Numbered from the stretch's first letter, positions 1 to 6,082 are shown. The stretch: 6,499 nucleotides of DNA from Emcibacter sp. (GCA_016765435.1 JAESPY010000009.1:7388-13886); one strand, 5' to 3'. The notes: generated by a model from the sequence alone, not told the origin. A program made the numbers and translations.

Positions 1-1149
1 AGACAAATACTTATCTTAATAATTGGTTTTTTTTCTGTTTTTAGCAGTGCTTGGGCAGAAAATACGACTGAACAAAAATTACAAACATTGCTGGATCAGT
101 TCATTGTCGATAATCCAATGGTACCGGGGGTAGTGGCAACGTTTGAATCTGACCCCCTTGATTTACACTGGAAGGGTTCGTCCGGTGTATCTGATAAGAC
201 AACGGACGTCCCCTTGACCTCTGACCAACCTCTGCGGATTGCCAGCATTACCAAAACCTATGTGGCAACAACGATACTGCGCTTAATGGAATTGGGAAAA
301 CTCAAGCTCGACGATAGTATTGATCACCATCTTCCCGAACATCAATTGCAGATACTGCGGGATGGTGGTTATCAACCTACAGAAATTTCCATCCGTCATT
401 TACTTACCCAGACAAGCGGCATCAGGGATTATGCCATGACAGAAAACTTTGCAAAAGCTGTCCATTCAGATACCCAAAAACGCTGGACCAGAGAGGAACA
501 ATTGCAATTCTCCATTAATGAAGGTGCGCCCATTGGAAAAGCTGGTGAATATTATCACTATTCCGATAGTGGTTATATTCTGCTTGGTGAAATTATTGAA
601 CAGCGTAGTGGCATGGGCCTTGCGGCTGCATTACGCAGTTTGCTGAAATTCGATGATTTGGGATTAAAGGTAACTTGGCTGGAAACGCTGGAACCTTCCC
701 CCGCCGCCGTACCGGCCCGAACACACCAATACTGGAACGGAAAAGATATCAATTCCTGGGATCCCTCATTTGACCTCTATGGGGGGGGTGGCCTTGTCGC
801 CAATATGCCTGACGTTGCAGGATTCTACAGTGCCCTCCTTGGAAATAAAATTTTTGAAAATCCAAGAACTCTTGCTGTCATGCTCACCAGCCTGATCCCA
901 GATTACGGGGGGCCTTTTACACAACCGGGAAGTGGGTCTCAATATTCTATGGGGATAGTCGTAAAAGAATACCGCGGATTTACCATGTTCGAACATGGTG
1001 GTTTTTGGGGAATATATGGATTTTACATCCCCGCCCTAAAGTTATCTGTAGGGATGGCGATAACGGAACAAACTGCTTTTGGAAAGATGGCGGATTTGCG
1101 AGAAGCTTTGCTGGATGTCCTGATTGATACAAAGGAAATAAAACAATGA
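1..1149 (+). CDS. Exported serine hydrolase, class C beta-lactamase/DD-peptidase fold (5' end outside window)
   Basis: The reading frame is open from the first base, so the true start lies upstream. An internal TTG at 88 is not the start, because the preceding residues form the core of a signal peptide (ILILIIGFFSVFSS, then AWA followed by EN). Numbering visible residues from base 1, the family motifs are S82-I-T-K85 (nucleophilic serine and general-base lysine, SxxK), Y187-S-D189 (the YxN position, here ending in Asp) and H332-G-G (the KTG/HSG position). A YGGGGLV stretch is encoded around 778-798. With about 382 visible residues, only a few are missing. Members of this Pfam beta-lactamase family are D,D-peptidases, D-aminopeptidases, esterases or amidases, and the sequence does not tell which. 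The product should act in the periplasm. The stop codon overlaps the next start as ATGA, implying translational coupling with the S33-type hydrolase. An 8-G run at 781-788 lies inside the frame. Fold and catalytic class are solid; substrate is unknown. Confidence 0.9.
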   Translation, partial: RQILILIIGFFSVFSSAWAENTTEQKLQTLLDQFIVDNPMVPGVVATFESDPLDLHWKGSSGVSDKTTDVPLTSDQPLRIASITKTYVATTILRLMELGKLKLDDSIDHHLPEHQLQILRDGGYQPTEISIRHLLTQTSGIRDYAMTENFAKAVHSDTQKRWTREEQLQFSINEGAPIGKAGEYYHYSDSGYILLGEIIEQRSGMGLAAALRSLLKFDDLGLKVTWLETLEPSPAAVPARTHQYWNGKDINSWDPSFDLYGGGGLVANMPDVAGFYSALLGNKIFENPRTLAVMLTSLIPDYGGPFTQPGSGSQYSMGIVVKEYRGFTMFEHGGFWGIYGFYIPALKLSVGMAITEQTAFGKMADLREALLDVLIDTKEIKQ

Positions 1150-2294
1150 AATTTATTAAATTAAAAAAACTCGGTACATATATAGTTTTACCCTTATTTC
1201 TGTTGGCTACTGGTGGTGTGGGCGGAACAGTATTTATGGTTGATTTCACCAAAGATGCTTACCAGAATTCCAATTGGTATAATGAGGAAGATGGCGGAAT
1301 AAATGAAACAAAATATATTTCTCTGGGTGGTTTTGATCAGTTCGTTCGCATTCGTGGACGTGATCTGAATAACCCCGTATTGCTAGATCTCCACGGTGGT
1401 CCGGGTTCTACTCTAACAGGCATTTCTCATCGCTTCTTCCGTCCTATGACTGAATATTTCACGCTGGTTGAATGGGACCAACGTGGTGCCGGAAAATCAG
1501 CTGGTAATCCAGCCGAATTATATCCAACCATGACTTACGACCAAATGGTTAATGACACCATTGAACTTATTGAATATATCAAGACCAGACTGGGCGTTGA
1601 AAAAGTCGTCATTCTGGGCCACAGTTGGGGGACCATGCTCGGCTTAGGAGTCATCAAGAAACGCCCGGACCTCATCCATGCCTATGTGGGGTCGGGACAA
1701 GGCATGGCATGGCGGCCTACGGTTAACGAAAGCCAACGTCTGTTGACCGAGGCCTATATAAAACTGGGAGACGAAGAAGCTATTGCCGCCTTAAAGGCCA
1801 TACCTGAGCAATGGCCACCCGTAGAAGATTGGCAAGCTAGCTGGGACCGCGTAATAAGCGTGCAAAGGCACTTGGGCAAATTAAAGAAAGGCCTTCTTCA
1901 CGCGGTTCATAATGGACAGGCAATGGGGAATGATTTTTTTCTTGATAACCTTTATTCACCCGATACATCTCTTATGGAAACTTTTGCACAATTTCGCGGA
2001 AAAGACATTAATGGTGCCACTTCGGCCCTAAGAGCGCGATTACAGCATTGGAGCCTGCTCGATAACCCGGATTATTACAATTATGATGTGCCGATGTTCA
2101 TATTTCAGGGGGAGCACGACTGGCAAACGCCTACCACACTCGTGAAAACATGGTTCGCAAAAGTCGCCGCCCCACACAAAGAATATGTAGCATTCGAACA
2201 TTCAGCACACGCCATTATTACGGAAGAACCAGGCAAATACCTCTATACGCTGGTGAGCCGTGTGCGTCCTTTTGCCCTTAAGGAAACCAAATGA
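1146..2294 (+). CDS. Membrane-anchored alpha/beta hydrolase, proline iminopeptidase-like (S33 family)
   Basis: This 382-residue protein starts at the ATG that overlaps the previous stop by 4 bp, with AAGGAA about 9 bases upstream. Residues 1-33 are a lysine-rich n-region followed by a hydrophobic stretch (TYIVLPLFLLATGG). There is no convincing cleavage site and no lipobox cysteine, so an uncleaved anchor facing the periplasm is likely. The alpha/beta hydrolase core carries the HGGPG oxyanion motif at 83-87, WDQRG at 110-114 (hallmark of prolyl aminopeptidases), the nucleophile elbow G158-H-S160-W-G, a probable acid D325 in QGEHDW, and a probable catalytic H355 in EHSAH. A lid region lies at about 180-300. 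S33 enzymes remove N-terminal proline or other small residues from peptides, although many members with GHSWG instead of GGSWG are general hydrolases. Being coupled to a PBP-fold hydrolase and followed by a permease-like gene argues for a peptide or amide catabolic job. Family assignment is strong; prolyl specificity is only a guess. Confidence 0.9.
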   Translation: MKFIKLKKLGTYIVLPLFLLATGGVGGTVFMVDFTKDAYQNSNWYNEEDGGINETKYISLGGFDQFVRIRGRDLNNPVLLDLHGGPGSTLTGISHRFFRPMTEYFTLVEWDQRGAGKSAGNPAELYPTMTYDQMVNDTIELIEYIKTRLGVEKVVILGHSWGTMLGLGVIKKRPDLIHAYVGSGQGMAWRPTVNESQRLLTEAYIKLGDEEAIAALKAIPEQWPPVEDWQASWDRVISVQRHLGKLKKGLLHAVHNGQAMGNDFFLDNLYSPDTSLMETFAQFRGKDINGATSALRARLQHWSLLDNPDYYNYDVPMFIFQGEHDWQTPTTLVKTWFAKVAAPHKEYVAFEHSAHAIITEEPGKYLYTLVSRVRPFALKETK

Positions 2295-2307
2295 AAATCT
2301 CTATGAA

Positions 2308-2329
2308 CGGGTAATCCCTCTGTTACCCG
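2308..2329 (+). other. Perfect 7-bp inverted repeat between hydrolase and DUF819 genes
   Basis: CGGGTAA at 2308-2314 and TTACCCG at 2323-2329 pair perfectly around an 8-base loop. No U-run follows, so it is not a typical intrinsic terminator. In the transcript it could be a processing or stabilising hairpin between the two coding parts of the operon. The left arm holds the TAA of a tiny 7-codon ORF that starts in the ATGA at 2291. Confidence 0.4.
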
Positions 2330-2362
2330 CTTTCAATGAATAAGAAGAGATGCAGGAGCATC

Positions 2363-2380
2363 ATGATTGGAAAAATATAA
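2363..2380 (+). promoter_or_regulatory. Possible 5-codon leader ORF coupled to the DUF819 start
   Basis: ATG at 2363 follows AGGAG (2354-2358) by 4 bases and reads M-I-G-K-I-stop. Its TAA overlaps the in-frame DUF819 ATG at 2380 as TAATG. A ribosome loaded at the good Shine-Dalgarno could terminate and restart at 2380, which otherwise has only a weak GGA ahead of it. The arrangement may be chance: the spacing is short and no conservation can be checked here. Confidence 0.2.
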
Positions 2381-3531
2381 TGATAGATTTTCCTCTAATT
2401 CACGCAGACTGGACTTTTGCCCTCTGGGCAGCCTTGATGTTTTTAGCAGCCTTGGGCTTTTGGGCGGATAAAACCAGGCTTGGCAGTAATATCTCAGGCG
2501 CTGCGATTATCCTTGCAACGGCTATGGCTTTGTCCAATTTTGGTGTGTTGCCAAAGGAAGCAGAGACCTACAATGTGATCTGGTCTTACCTCGTCCCACT
2601 CGCCATCCCTCTTCTTCTCCTGAAGGCAGACCTTCGGCGGGTGATCTCTGAGACGAAAGGTATGCTTGCCGCTTTCTTTCTTGGGGCGATCGGAACGACC
2701 TTAGGAGCCCTAATCGGATATTATTTACTGCCACTGGGAGAGCAGGCACCGAAACTCGCGGGTGTGTTCAGTGCCACTTATATCGGAGGCAGTATGAATA
2801 TGGCGGCTGTCACCCAAGCCGTTGAGCTTGATCCGTCCATTGCGGCGGCCAGTGTGGCCGCAGATAACGTTGTTGGTGTGATGTATCTGGCTTTTCTGGC
2901 ACTGGTGCCATCCCTTGCCTTTGCCCAAAGGTGGTTTGAAAAATCAAAGCCCTCCGTTAGCAATACAGAGAAGGACAGTCCGTCTGATCTGCGGGAAGAA
3001 CATGTGGTTGCCATAGACCTAAAGTCCATGGGGCTGGCTTTGGGGTTATCCTTCGCTATTTGTGCGGTTGGCAAGTATTTAGCCGATATGTTTAATGTGG
3101 GGGGATACAGCATTATGTTTATCACGGCCATTACTATTCTTTTGGCTAATATCTTTCCAAAGCAACTTAAGCGGCTAAAGGGTGATTATGAAGTTGGGCT
3201 CTTCTTCATGTATCTGTTCTTTGCCGCCATAGGCATTAGCGCTGATCTGGTAGCTATGTTGGATAAGGCGGTGATTATCGCCGTTTATGCAGCGATTATT
3301 GTCGTTTGTCATGCGGTTGTTATTTTTGGGGCGGGCCGCTTCTTTAAGCTTGATTTGATGGAAGTTGTTATTGCGTCCAACGCTTGTGCTTCTGGTCCGG
3401 CCGGTGCTGCTGCTCTTGCTGCTGGTAAGGGGCGCCGTGACCTCGTGGCACCAGCAGTTTTACTTGGTGTGTTTGGCTATGCCGTCGCCAACTTTGTTGG
3501 TGTTGGCCTCAGTGGTTGGCTCGGACAATAA
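2380..3531 (+). CDS. DUF819-family multi-spanning membrane protein, putative permease
   Basis: I place the start at ATG 2380 (383 residues). An in-frame ATG at 2350 would add ten hydrophilic residues and has an SD-like run directly against it, whereas family members as I remember them begin just before the first helix, as MIDFPLIHAD does here. The protein is almost entirely hydrophobic helices in two halves, separated by a charged loop at about 185-213 (KSKPSVSNTEKDSPSDLREEH). Two conserved small-residue stretches typical of DUF819 (YjcL-like) are present: YIGGSMNMAA at about 134-143 and SNACASGPAGAAALAAGKGR near 333-352, followed by GVFGYAVANFVG. The two-half layout with glycine-rich, asparagine-containing motifs resembles inner-membrane transporters, but no substrate is established for the family. 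Lying between periplasmic hydrolases, it could import their product. Family call is firm; transport role is inferred. Confidence 0.88.
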   Translation: MIDFPLIHADWTFALWAALMFLAALGFWADKTRLGSNISGAAIILATAMALSNFGVLPKEAETYNVIWSYLVPLAIPLLLLKADLRRVISETKGMLAAFFLGAIGTTLGALIGYYLLPLGEQAPKLAGVFSATYIGGSMNMAAVTQAVELDPSIAAASVAADNVVGVMYLAFLALVPSLAFAQRWFEKSKPSVSNTEKDSPSDLREEHVVAIDLKSMGLALGLSFAICAVGKYLADMFNVGGYSIMFITAITILLANIFPKQLKRLKGDYEVGLFFMYLFFAAIGISADLVAMLDKAVIIAVYAAIIVVCHAVVIFGAGRFFKLDLMEVVIASNACASGPAGAAALAAGKGRRDLVAPAVLLGVFGYAVANFVGVGLSGWLGQ

Positions 3532-3554
3532 TATAAAAAACTATAAATACGATC

Positions 3555-3560
3555 AGGAGG
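3555..3560 (+). promoter_or_regulatory. Strong Shine-Dalgarno deciding a TTG start
   Basis: AGGAGG ends six bases before TTG 3567. The residues encoded from that TTG form a complete signal peptide, so the rare start codon is well supported. A strong ribosome site may compensate for the weak initiation codon. Confidence 0.8.
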
Positions 3561-3566
3561 ATCTAT

Positions 3567-5201
3567 TTGAAACATCACATTAAGAATACCATCATTGCCG
3601 CGTCATTACTGGCGTTACCGACACAGGCTTTGCTGCCACAGTATTTAGGCACCAAAGCATATGCCAATGAGCGATCTATCACAACAAAACGTCCCGGTTT
3701 GAGCACAGCAGAGATTGATCAGCTCGTGGCAAAGGTTATGGACGCGTTTCAAGTTCCTGGTATGGCGGTTGGTATCATCAAGGACGGGAAAGTCATCCAT
3801 GCCAAAGGCTATGGGATCAGAGAAGTGGGCAAGAAAGGCAAAGTCGATGAGAAGACACTCTTCTCTATCGCTTCCACAGGTAAATCCTTCACTGCAGGGG
3901 CTCTGGCTCTTCTGGTCGATGACGGCAAAATCAAATGGGATGACAAAGTTATTGATTATATTTCCGCGTTTCAAATGAATGACCCTTGGGTGACCCGTGA
4001 GTTCACCATCAAAGACCTTCTCATTCATAACAGTGGACTAGGCCTTGGGGCAGGAGATCTGATGTTTTGGCCAACCTCAGGTTTTTCAAGAGAAGAGATC
4101 ATTCGTAATCTCAAACACCTTAAACCAGTCAGCAGTTTCAGGACAAAATATGCTTATGACAATCTACTCTATATTGTGGCAGGGGAAGTGATAGCTGTCG
4201 TATCCGGCGAGTCTTATGAGGATTTTGTCGACAGGCGTATATTAAAACCTTTGGGTATGAAGCATTGTGCGGCCAATCGCAGTCGCCTTAAAAAGGTTGG
4301 AAATATCGCAGAACCCCATCAGGTGATGGGCGGCAAGCTCACCAAAGTATCCAGATTGGAAGCCGTGCATGAGAGATCCATCACAGCAGCGGCAGGCGGT
4401 ATCCAATGTAGCGTACAAAGTATCCTTAAATGGCATCAGATGCATCTGAATAAAGGTAAATTTCCAAACGGAGATATTCTTTTTTCAGAAATGCAACACG
4501 CCGAGATCATGACGCCGCAAACTATCACGCCTGTTACAGAAACAAAAAAAGACTGGTTCGGAACAAGCTTCTCTGCCTATGGTCTTGGGTGGTTTCTGGA
4601 GGATATTTACGGCGTTAAGCTGGTGCAGCATTCAGGTGGCTTGCAAGGGATGACCAGTTTGAATGCCATGATCCCAGAACTTGGTTTAGGGGTCGCTATT
4701 TATACTAATCAACAGGCTGGTTATGATCGGCCTGCAATCATGTATTCAATACTAGACTCTTATCTGACGGATGGCAAAAGGGATTGGATACCCAAACTTC
4801 TTGAGGTAAAGAAGAAACGTATAGCTGATGCGGCAAAGATGGGCCGGGACCTGACCATAGAACCTTACACGCCCACGGGCAGTATTGAGCGTTATATAGG
4901 CACCTATAAAGATCCATGGTTCGGAACTGTGGATATTACGAAGACCAAAGGTGGGCTTTACTTCAGCTCTGCCAGGTCAGCCCGTCTGAAGGGCAGGATG
5001 GTGCCATTTAAGTCAGACCTCTTTATCGTCCAGTGGGATGACAGAACCCTTGATGCAGATGCCTATGTCAAGTTCACCACAGGCTATGACGGCAATCCCG
5101 AAGGTATCATCATGAAAGCCGTCTCTCCACTCACCGACTTTAGTTTTGATTTCCATGATCTGAATTTTGAGCGCGTCAGTGAAAAAAAGAACAGTGAATA
5201 G
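3567..5201 (+). CDS. Exported serine hydrolase, class C beta-lactamase fold with C-terminal DUF3471-like domain
   Basis: This 544-residue protein begins at TTG behind AGGAGG, 35 bases after the DUF819 stop, so it probably belongs to the same operon. Residues 1-33 are a Sec signal peptide: KHHIKN, a hydrophobic core, then AYA followed by NE as a likely cleavage site. The beta-lactamase-fold domain (about 45-400) carries S103-T-G-K106 (SxxK), Y197-D-N199 (YxN) and H355-S-G357 in place of KTG. A linker rich in charge (405-435) leads to a C-terminal domain (about 438-540) starting ERYIGTYKDPWFG. This pattern matches the DUF3471/lipocalin-like domain often appended to such hydrolases and thought to shape substrate binding. 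Compared with the first hydrolase in the window it is longer, diverged and keeps the canonical YxN Asn, so the two are not a recent duplicate. Likely periplasmic D-amino-acid peptidase, esterase or amidase; a resistance beta-lactamase is unlikely given the HSG motif and the added domain. Confidence 0.92.
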   Translation: MKHHIKNTIIAASLLALPTQALLPQYLGTKAYANERSITTKRPGLSTAEIDQLVAKVMDAFQVPGMAVGIIKDGKVIHAKGYGIREVGKKGKVDEKTLFSIASTGKSFTAGALALLVDDGKIKWDDKVIDYISAFQMNDPWVTREFTIKDLLIHNSGLGLGAGDLMFWPTSGFSREEIIRNLKHLKPVSSFRTKYAYDNLLYIVAGEVIAVVSGESYEDFVDRRILKPLGMKHCAANRSRLKKVGNIAEPHQVMGGKLTKVSRLEAVHERSITAAAGGIQCSVQSILKWHQMHLNKGKFPNGDILFSEMQHAEIMTPQTITPVTETKKDWFGTSFSAYGLGWFLEDIYGVKLVQHSGGLQGMTSLNAMIPELGLGVAIYTNQQAGYDRPAIMYSILDSYLTDGKRDWIPKLLEVKKKRIADAAKMGRDLTIEPYTPTGSIERYIGTYKDPWFGTVDITKTKGGLYFSSARSARLKGRMVPFKSDLFIVQWDDRTLDADAYVKFTTGYDGNPEGIIMKAVSPLTDFSFDFHDLNFERVSEKKNSE

Positions 5202-5213
5202 CGAGAAAAGAAT

Positions 5214-5291
5214 ATGAATCAAGTGCAGAGCCCGCCGGGGGCGAAAACCCTTATAAATGGGAGGGAATATGATTATTTTTCTGGTTGTGGG
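5214..5291 (+). pseudogene. N-terminal fragment of a PLP-dependent AONS/aminotransferase class I-II-like enzyme
   Basis: An ATG 12 bases after the hydrolase stop reads MNQVQSPPGAKTLINGREYD followed by YFSGCG. The pattern PPG-x-x-x-x-INGREYxYFSG is what I recognise at the N terminus of 8-amino-7-oxononanoate synthase/2-amino-3-ketobutyrate CoA ligase-type enzymes, where YLGL or a similar run normally follows. Here the resemblance ends at G26 (5289-5291). The frame continues only to TGA at 5337-5339 through unrelated residues (VIPPLISSDGFNVIN). A full-length enzyme would be near 400 residues, so over 90% is missing, including the PLP lysine. The close spacing suggests the intact gene was once the next cistron of the hydrolase operon. 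Recognition rests on about 20 residues and is therefore moderate. Confidence 0.5.
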
Positions 5292-5307
5292 GTAATCCCC
5301 CCATTAA

Positions 5308-5574
5308 TTAGTAGTGATGGATTCAATGTGATAAACTGATCGCACTGGTAAATTCCACCAAATACATCAGGTACCGTGATCTATGGGATATTGCCTGGCT
5401 CGCAAATACAAAAAATGTGACCTATGATCAGAAGCTTGCCCCTCTTATCACCTGTAAAATCACTGATTATCATATTGAAGATTATGGCTTATCCAACACA
5501 ATAATGATATTGATAACGCTATTGATCGCTTAAAAAGCGAGCAACATGCCGATCTTAAAATGCGGGAAACCATT
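5308..5574 (+). pseudogene. Decayed AbiEii/MosT-like nucleotidyltransferase toxin, C-terminal part
   Basis: Frame 1 from 5308 reads LVVMDSM and then stops. Frame 2 from 5330 reads DKLIALVNSTKY, then RYRDLWDIAWL (the RDLWD stretch at 5375-5389), and continues to a KITDYHIEDYG segment. After about 5490 the coherent reading moves to frame 1 (NDIDNAIDRLKSEQHADLKM). The series 'DSM..., DKLIAL, RDLWDIxWL, K-x-x-DY-x-I-x-DY' is the order seen in the C-terminal half of AbiEii/AbiGii-type nucleotidyltransferase toxins, such as MosT-like proteins of integrative elements, as I know them. Between the DSM and DKL blocks several codons that normally read like EEILA are missing. The N-terminal catalytic half with the nucleotidyltransferase motif is absent, and no antitoxin gene is visible, so it cannot be functional. 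At least two frame disruptions are needed to read it through. Confidence 0.55.
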
Positions 5575-5802
5575 GCTCAAAAGAAGCTTAAACCCACGCC
5601 AATTGATTTTGAGGCTTTCAAAGTTCCGCGCCGTGATGAAATGCCGCTTTCTGATCTGGATGTTATTCTTGCAGCCGTGAAATCTCCTGATGCTGCCAAA
5701 GTGCTTGCCCAACTTCAAAGCGCATATGAGATTGCAATCATGAATATTGAAGAAGCCTATACGGCGTTTCAGATCAACACCCCACAATTCAATAATGATT
5801 AG
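5560..5802 (+). CDS. Unrecognised ORF, possibly the tail of the decayed upstream gene
   Basis: This 80-residue frame can start at ATG 5560, but no good Shine-Dalgarno precedes it, and the same frame is open back to 5479. It may therefore be the 3' part of the frameshifted AbiEii-like gene rather than a separate cistron. The product is soluble and mostly helical by eye, with a proline-containing N-terminal part (KPTPIDFEAFKVPRRDE) and an alanine/leucine-rich helical segment (LSDLDVILAAVKSPDAAKVL, then QLQSAYEIAIMNIEEAYTAF). There are no transmembrane segments, cysteines or recognisable catalytic motifs. It ends 13 bases before the start of the arginine-rich peptide. I do not recognise a family; its coherent composition suggests it was once coding. 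Confidence 0.4.
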   Translation: MRETIAQKKLKPTPIDFEAFKVPRRDEMPLSDLDVILAAVKSPDAAKVLAQLQSAYEIAIMNIEEAYTAFQINTPQFNND

Positions 5803-5815
5803 AAAGGATCATCTC

Positions 5816-5926
5816 ATGAGAAATCGTGCCCGACCCAGAGTAAACAGATCACGCCGTCACCGCCATGCTAATAAAGCCAAGCTGCGACAACAGCCCGATA
5901 TGCTCACCTTTCTAATGATCCATTAA
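5816..5926 (+). CDS. Short arginine-rich peptide, 3' end probably chimeric
   Basis: ATG 5816 follows AAAGGA (5803-5808) by seven bases, one of the better ribosome sites in this part of the window. The 36-residue product starts MRNRARPRVNRSRRHRHANK and carries nine arginines in its first 24 residues, suggesting nucleic acid binding. From about 5875 the DNA is the recombinase tail read in another frame, so the last residues (KLRQQPDMLTFLMIH) are probably junk acquired at a junction. Either this is a truncated gene for a small basic protein or the peptide is not made. Family not recognised. Confidence 0.3.
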   Translation: MRNRARPRVNRSRRHRHANKAKLRQQPDMLTFLMIH

Positions 5927-5979
5927 TGAAGGCTACTGCATTGATAGGAGACCAAATAGAAAAAGTTATTGAAAATTAG
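5875..5979 (+). pseudogene. C-terminal remnant of a tyrosine recombinase (integrase)
   Basis: In frame 1, directly after the double stop TAATAA (5869-5874), the DNA reads SQAATTARYAHLSNDP, then LMKATALIGDQIEKVIEN and stop (TAG 5977-5979). In phage-type tyrosine recombinases the sequence LGHSQxATTxRYAHL contains the last catalytic His/Arg neighbourhood and the nucleophilic tyrosine. The present Y (codon 5902-5904) corresponds to that tyrosine, and the following residues match the usual end of the protein. The LGH preceding S and the rest of the roughly 400-residue enzyme are gone, so it is inactive. It is the clearest sign that an integrative element once occupied this place. Confidence 0.75.
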
Positions 5980-6003
5980 CACTTAATCAAAACATATATA
6001 ATA

Positions 6004-6042
6004 ACATATCATTTATTTTTTAGATATATTAACACATATCAT
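6004..6042. repeat. 9-bp direct repeats, 30 bp apart, upstream of the HTH gene
   Basis: ACATATCAT occurs at 6004-6012 and again at 6034-6042, a 30-bp period close to three helical turns. The stretch is extremely AT-rich, so some repetition is expected by chance. The second copy touches the promoter -35 region, so it could be an upstream regulator site. Confidence 0.35.
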
Positions 6043-6046
6043 ATAT

Positions 6047-6075
6047 TTGACTCTTTTAAATTAAAGTGATATATT
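6047..6075 (+). promoter_or_regulatory. Predicted sigma70 promoter for the HTH gene
   Basis: TTGACT at 6047-6052 is separated by exactly 17 bases from TATATT at 6070-6075, one mismatch per hexamer from TTGACA and TATAAT. Transcription would begin near 6082, giving a leader of about 34 bases. AGGGA (6106-6110) lies five bases before the ATG at 6116. Confidence 0.7.
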
Positions 6076-6082
6076 TTAGTAG

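Noticed and set aside
88..90. TTG 88 as the start of the first hydrolase
   Set aside because: The frame is open to base 1 and the upstream residues form a signal peptide core ending AWA, so the gene begins before the window.
766..1252. Antisense ORFs across the hydrolase genes, and similar reverse-strand ORFs elsewhere
   Set aside because: They mirror well-supported genes on the + strand, have no ribosome sites or recognisable motifs, and read as low-quality protein.
2308..2329. Hairpin as an intrinsic terminator between the S33 and DUF819 genes
   Set aside because: The stem is only 7 bp with an 8-base loop and no U-run follows; the gene spacing fits continued transcription.
3567..5201. True antibiotic-resistance class C beta-lactamase
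   Set aside because: The third motif is HSG rather than KTG, a DUF3471-like domain is appended, and the neighbours are peptide hydrolases and a permease; the broader hydrolase family fits better.
5288..5303. TGGGG/CCCCA hairpin as terminator of the hydrolase operon
   Set aside because: Five base pairs, no poly-U tail, and it sits at the junction between two gene fragments, so a chance structure is more likely.
5816..5926. Arginine-rich peptide as a microvirus J-like packaging protein
   Set aside because: Only the basic composition is similar; no capsid, replication or other phage structural gene is present nearby.
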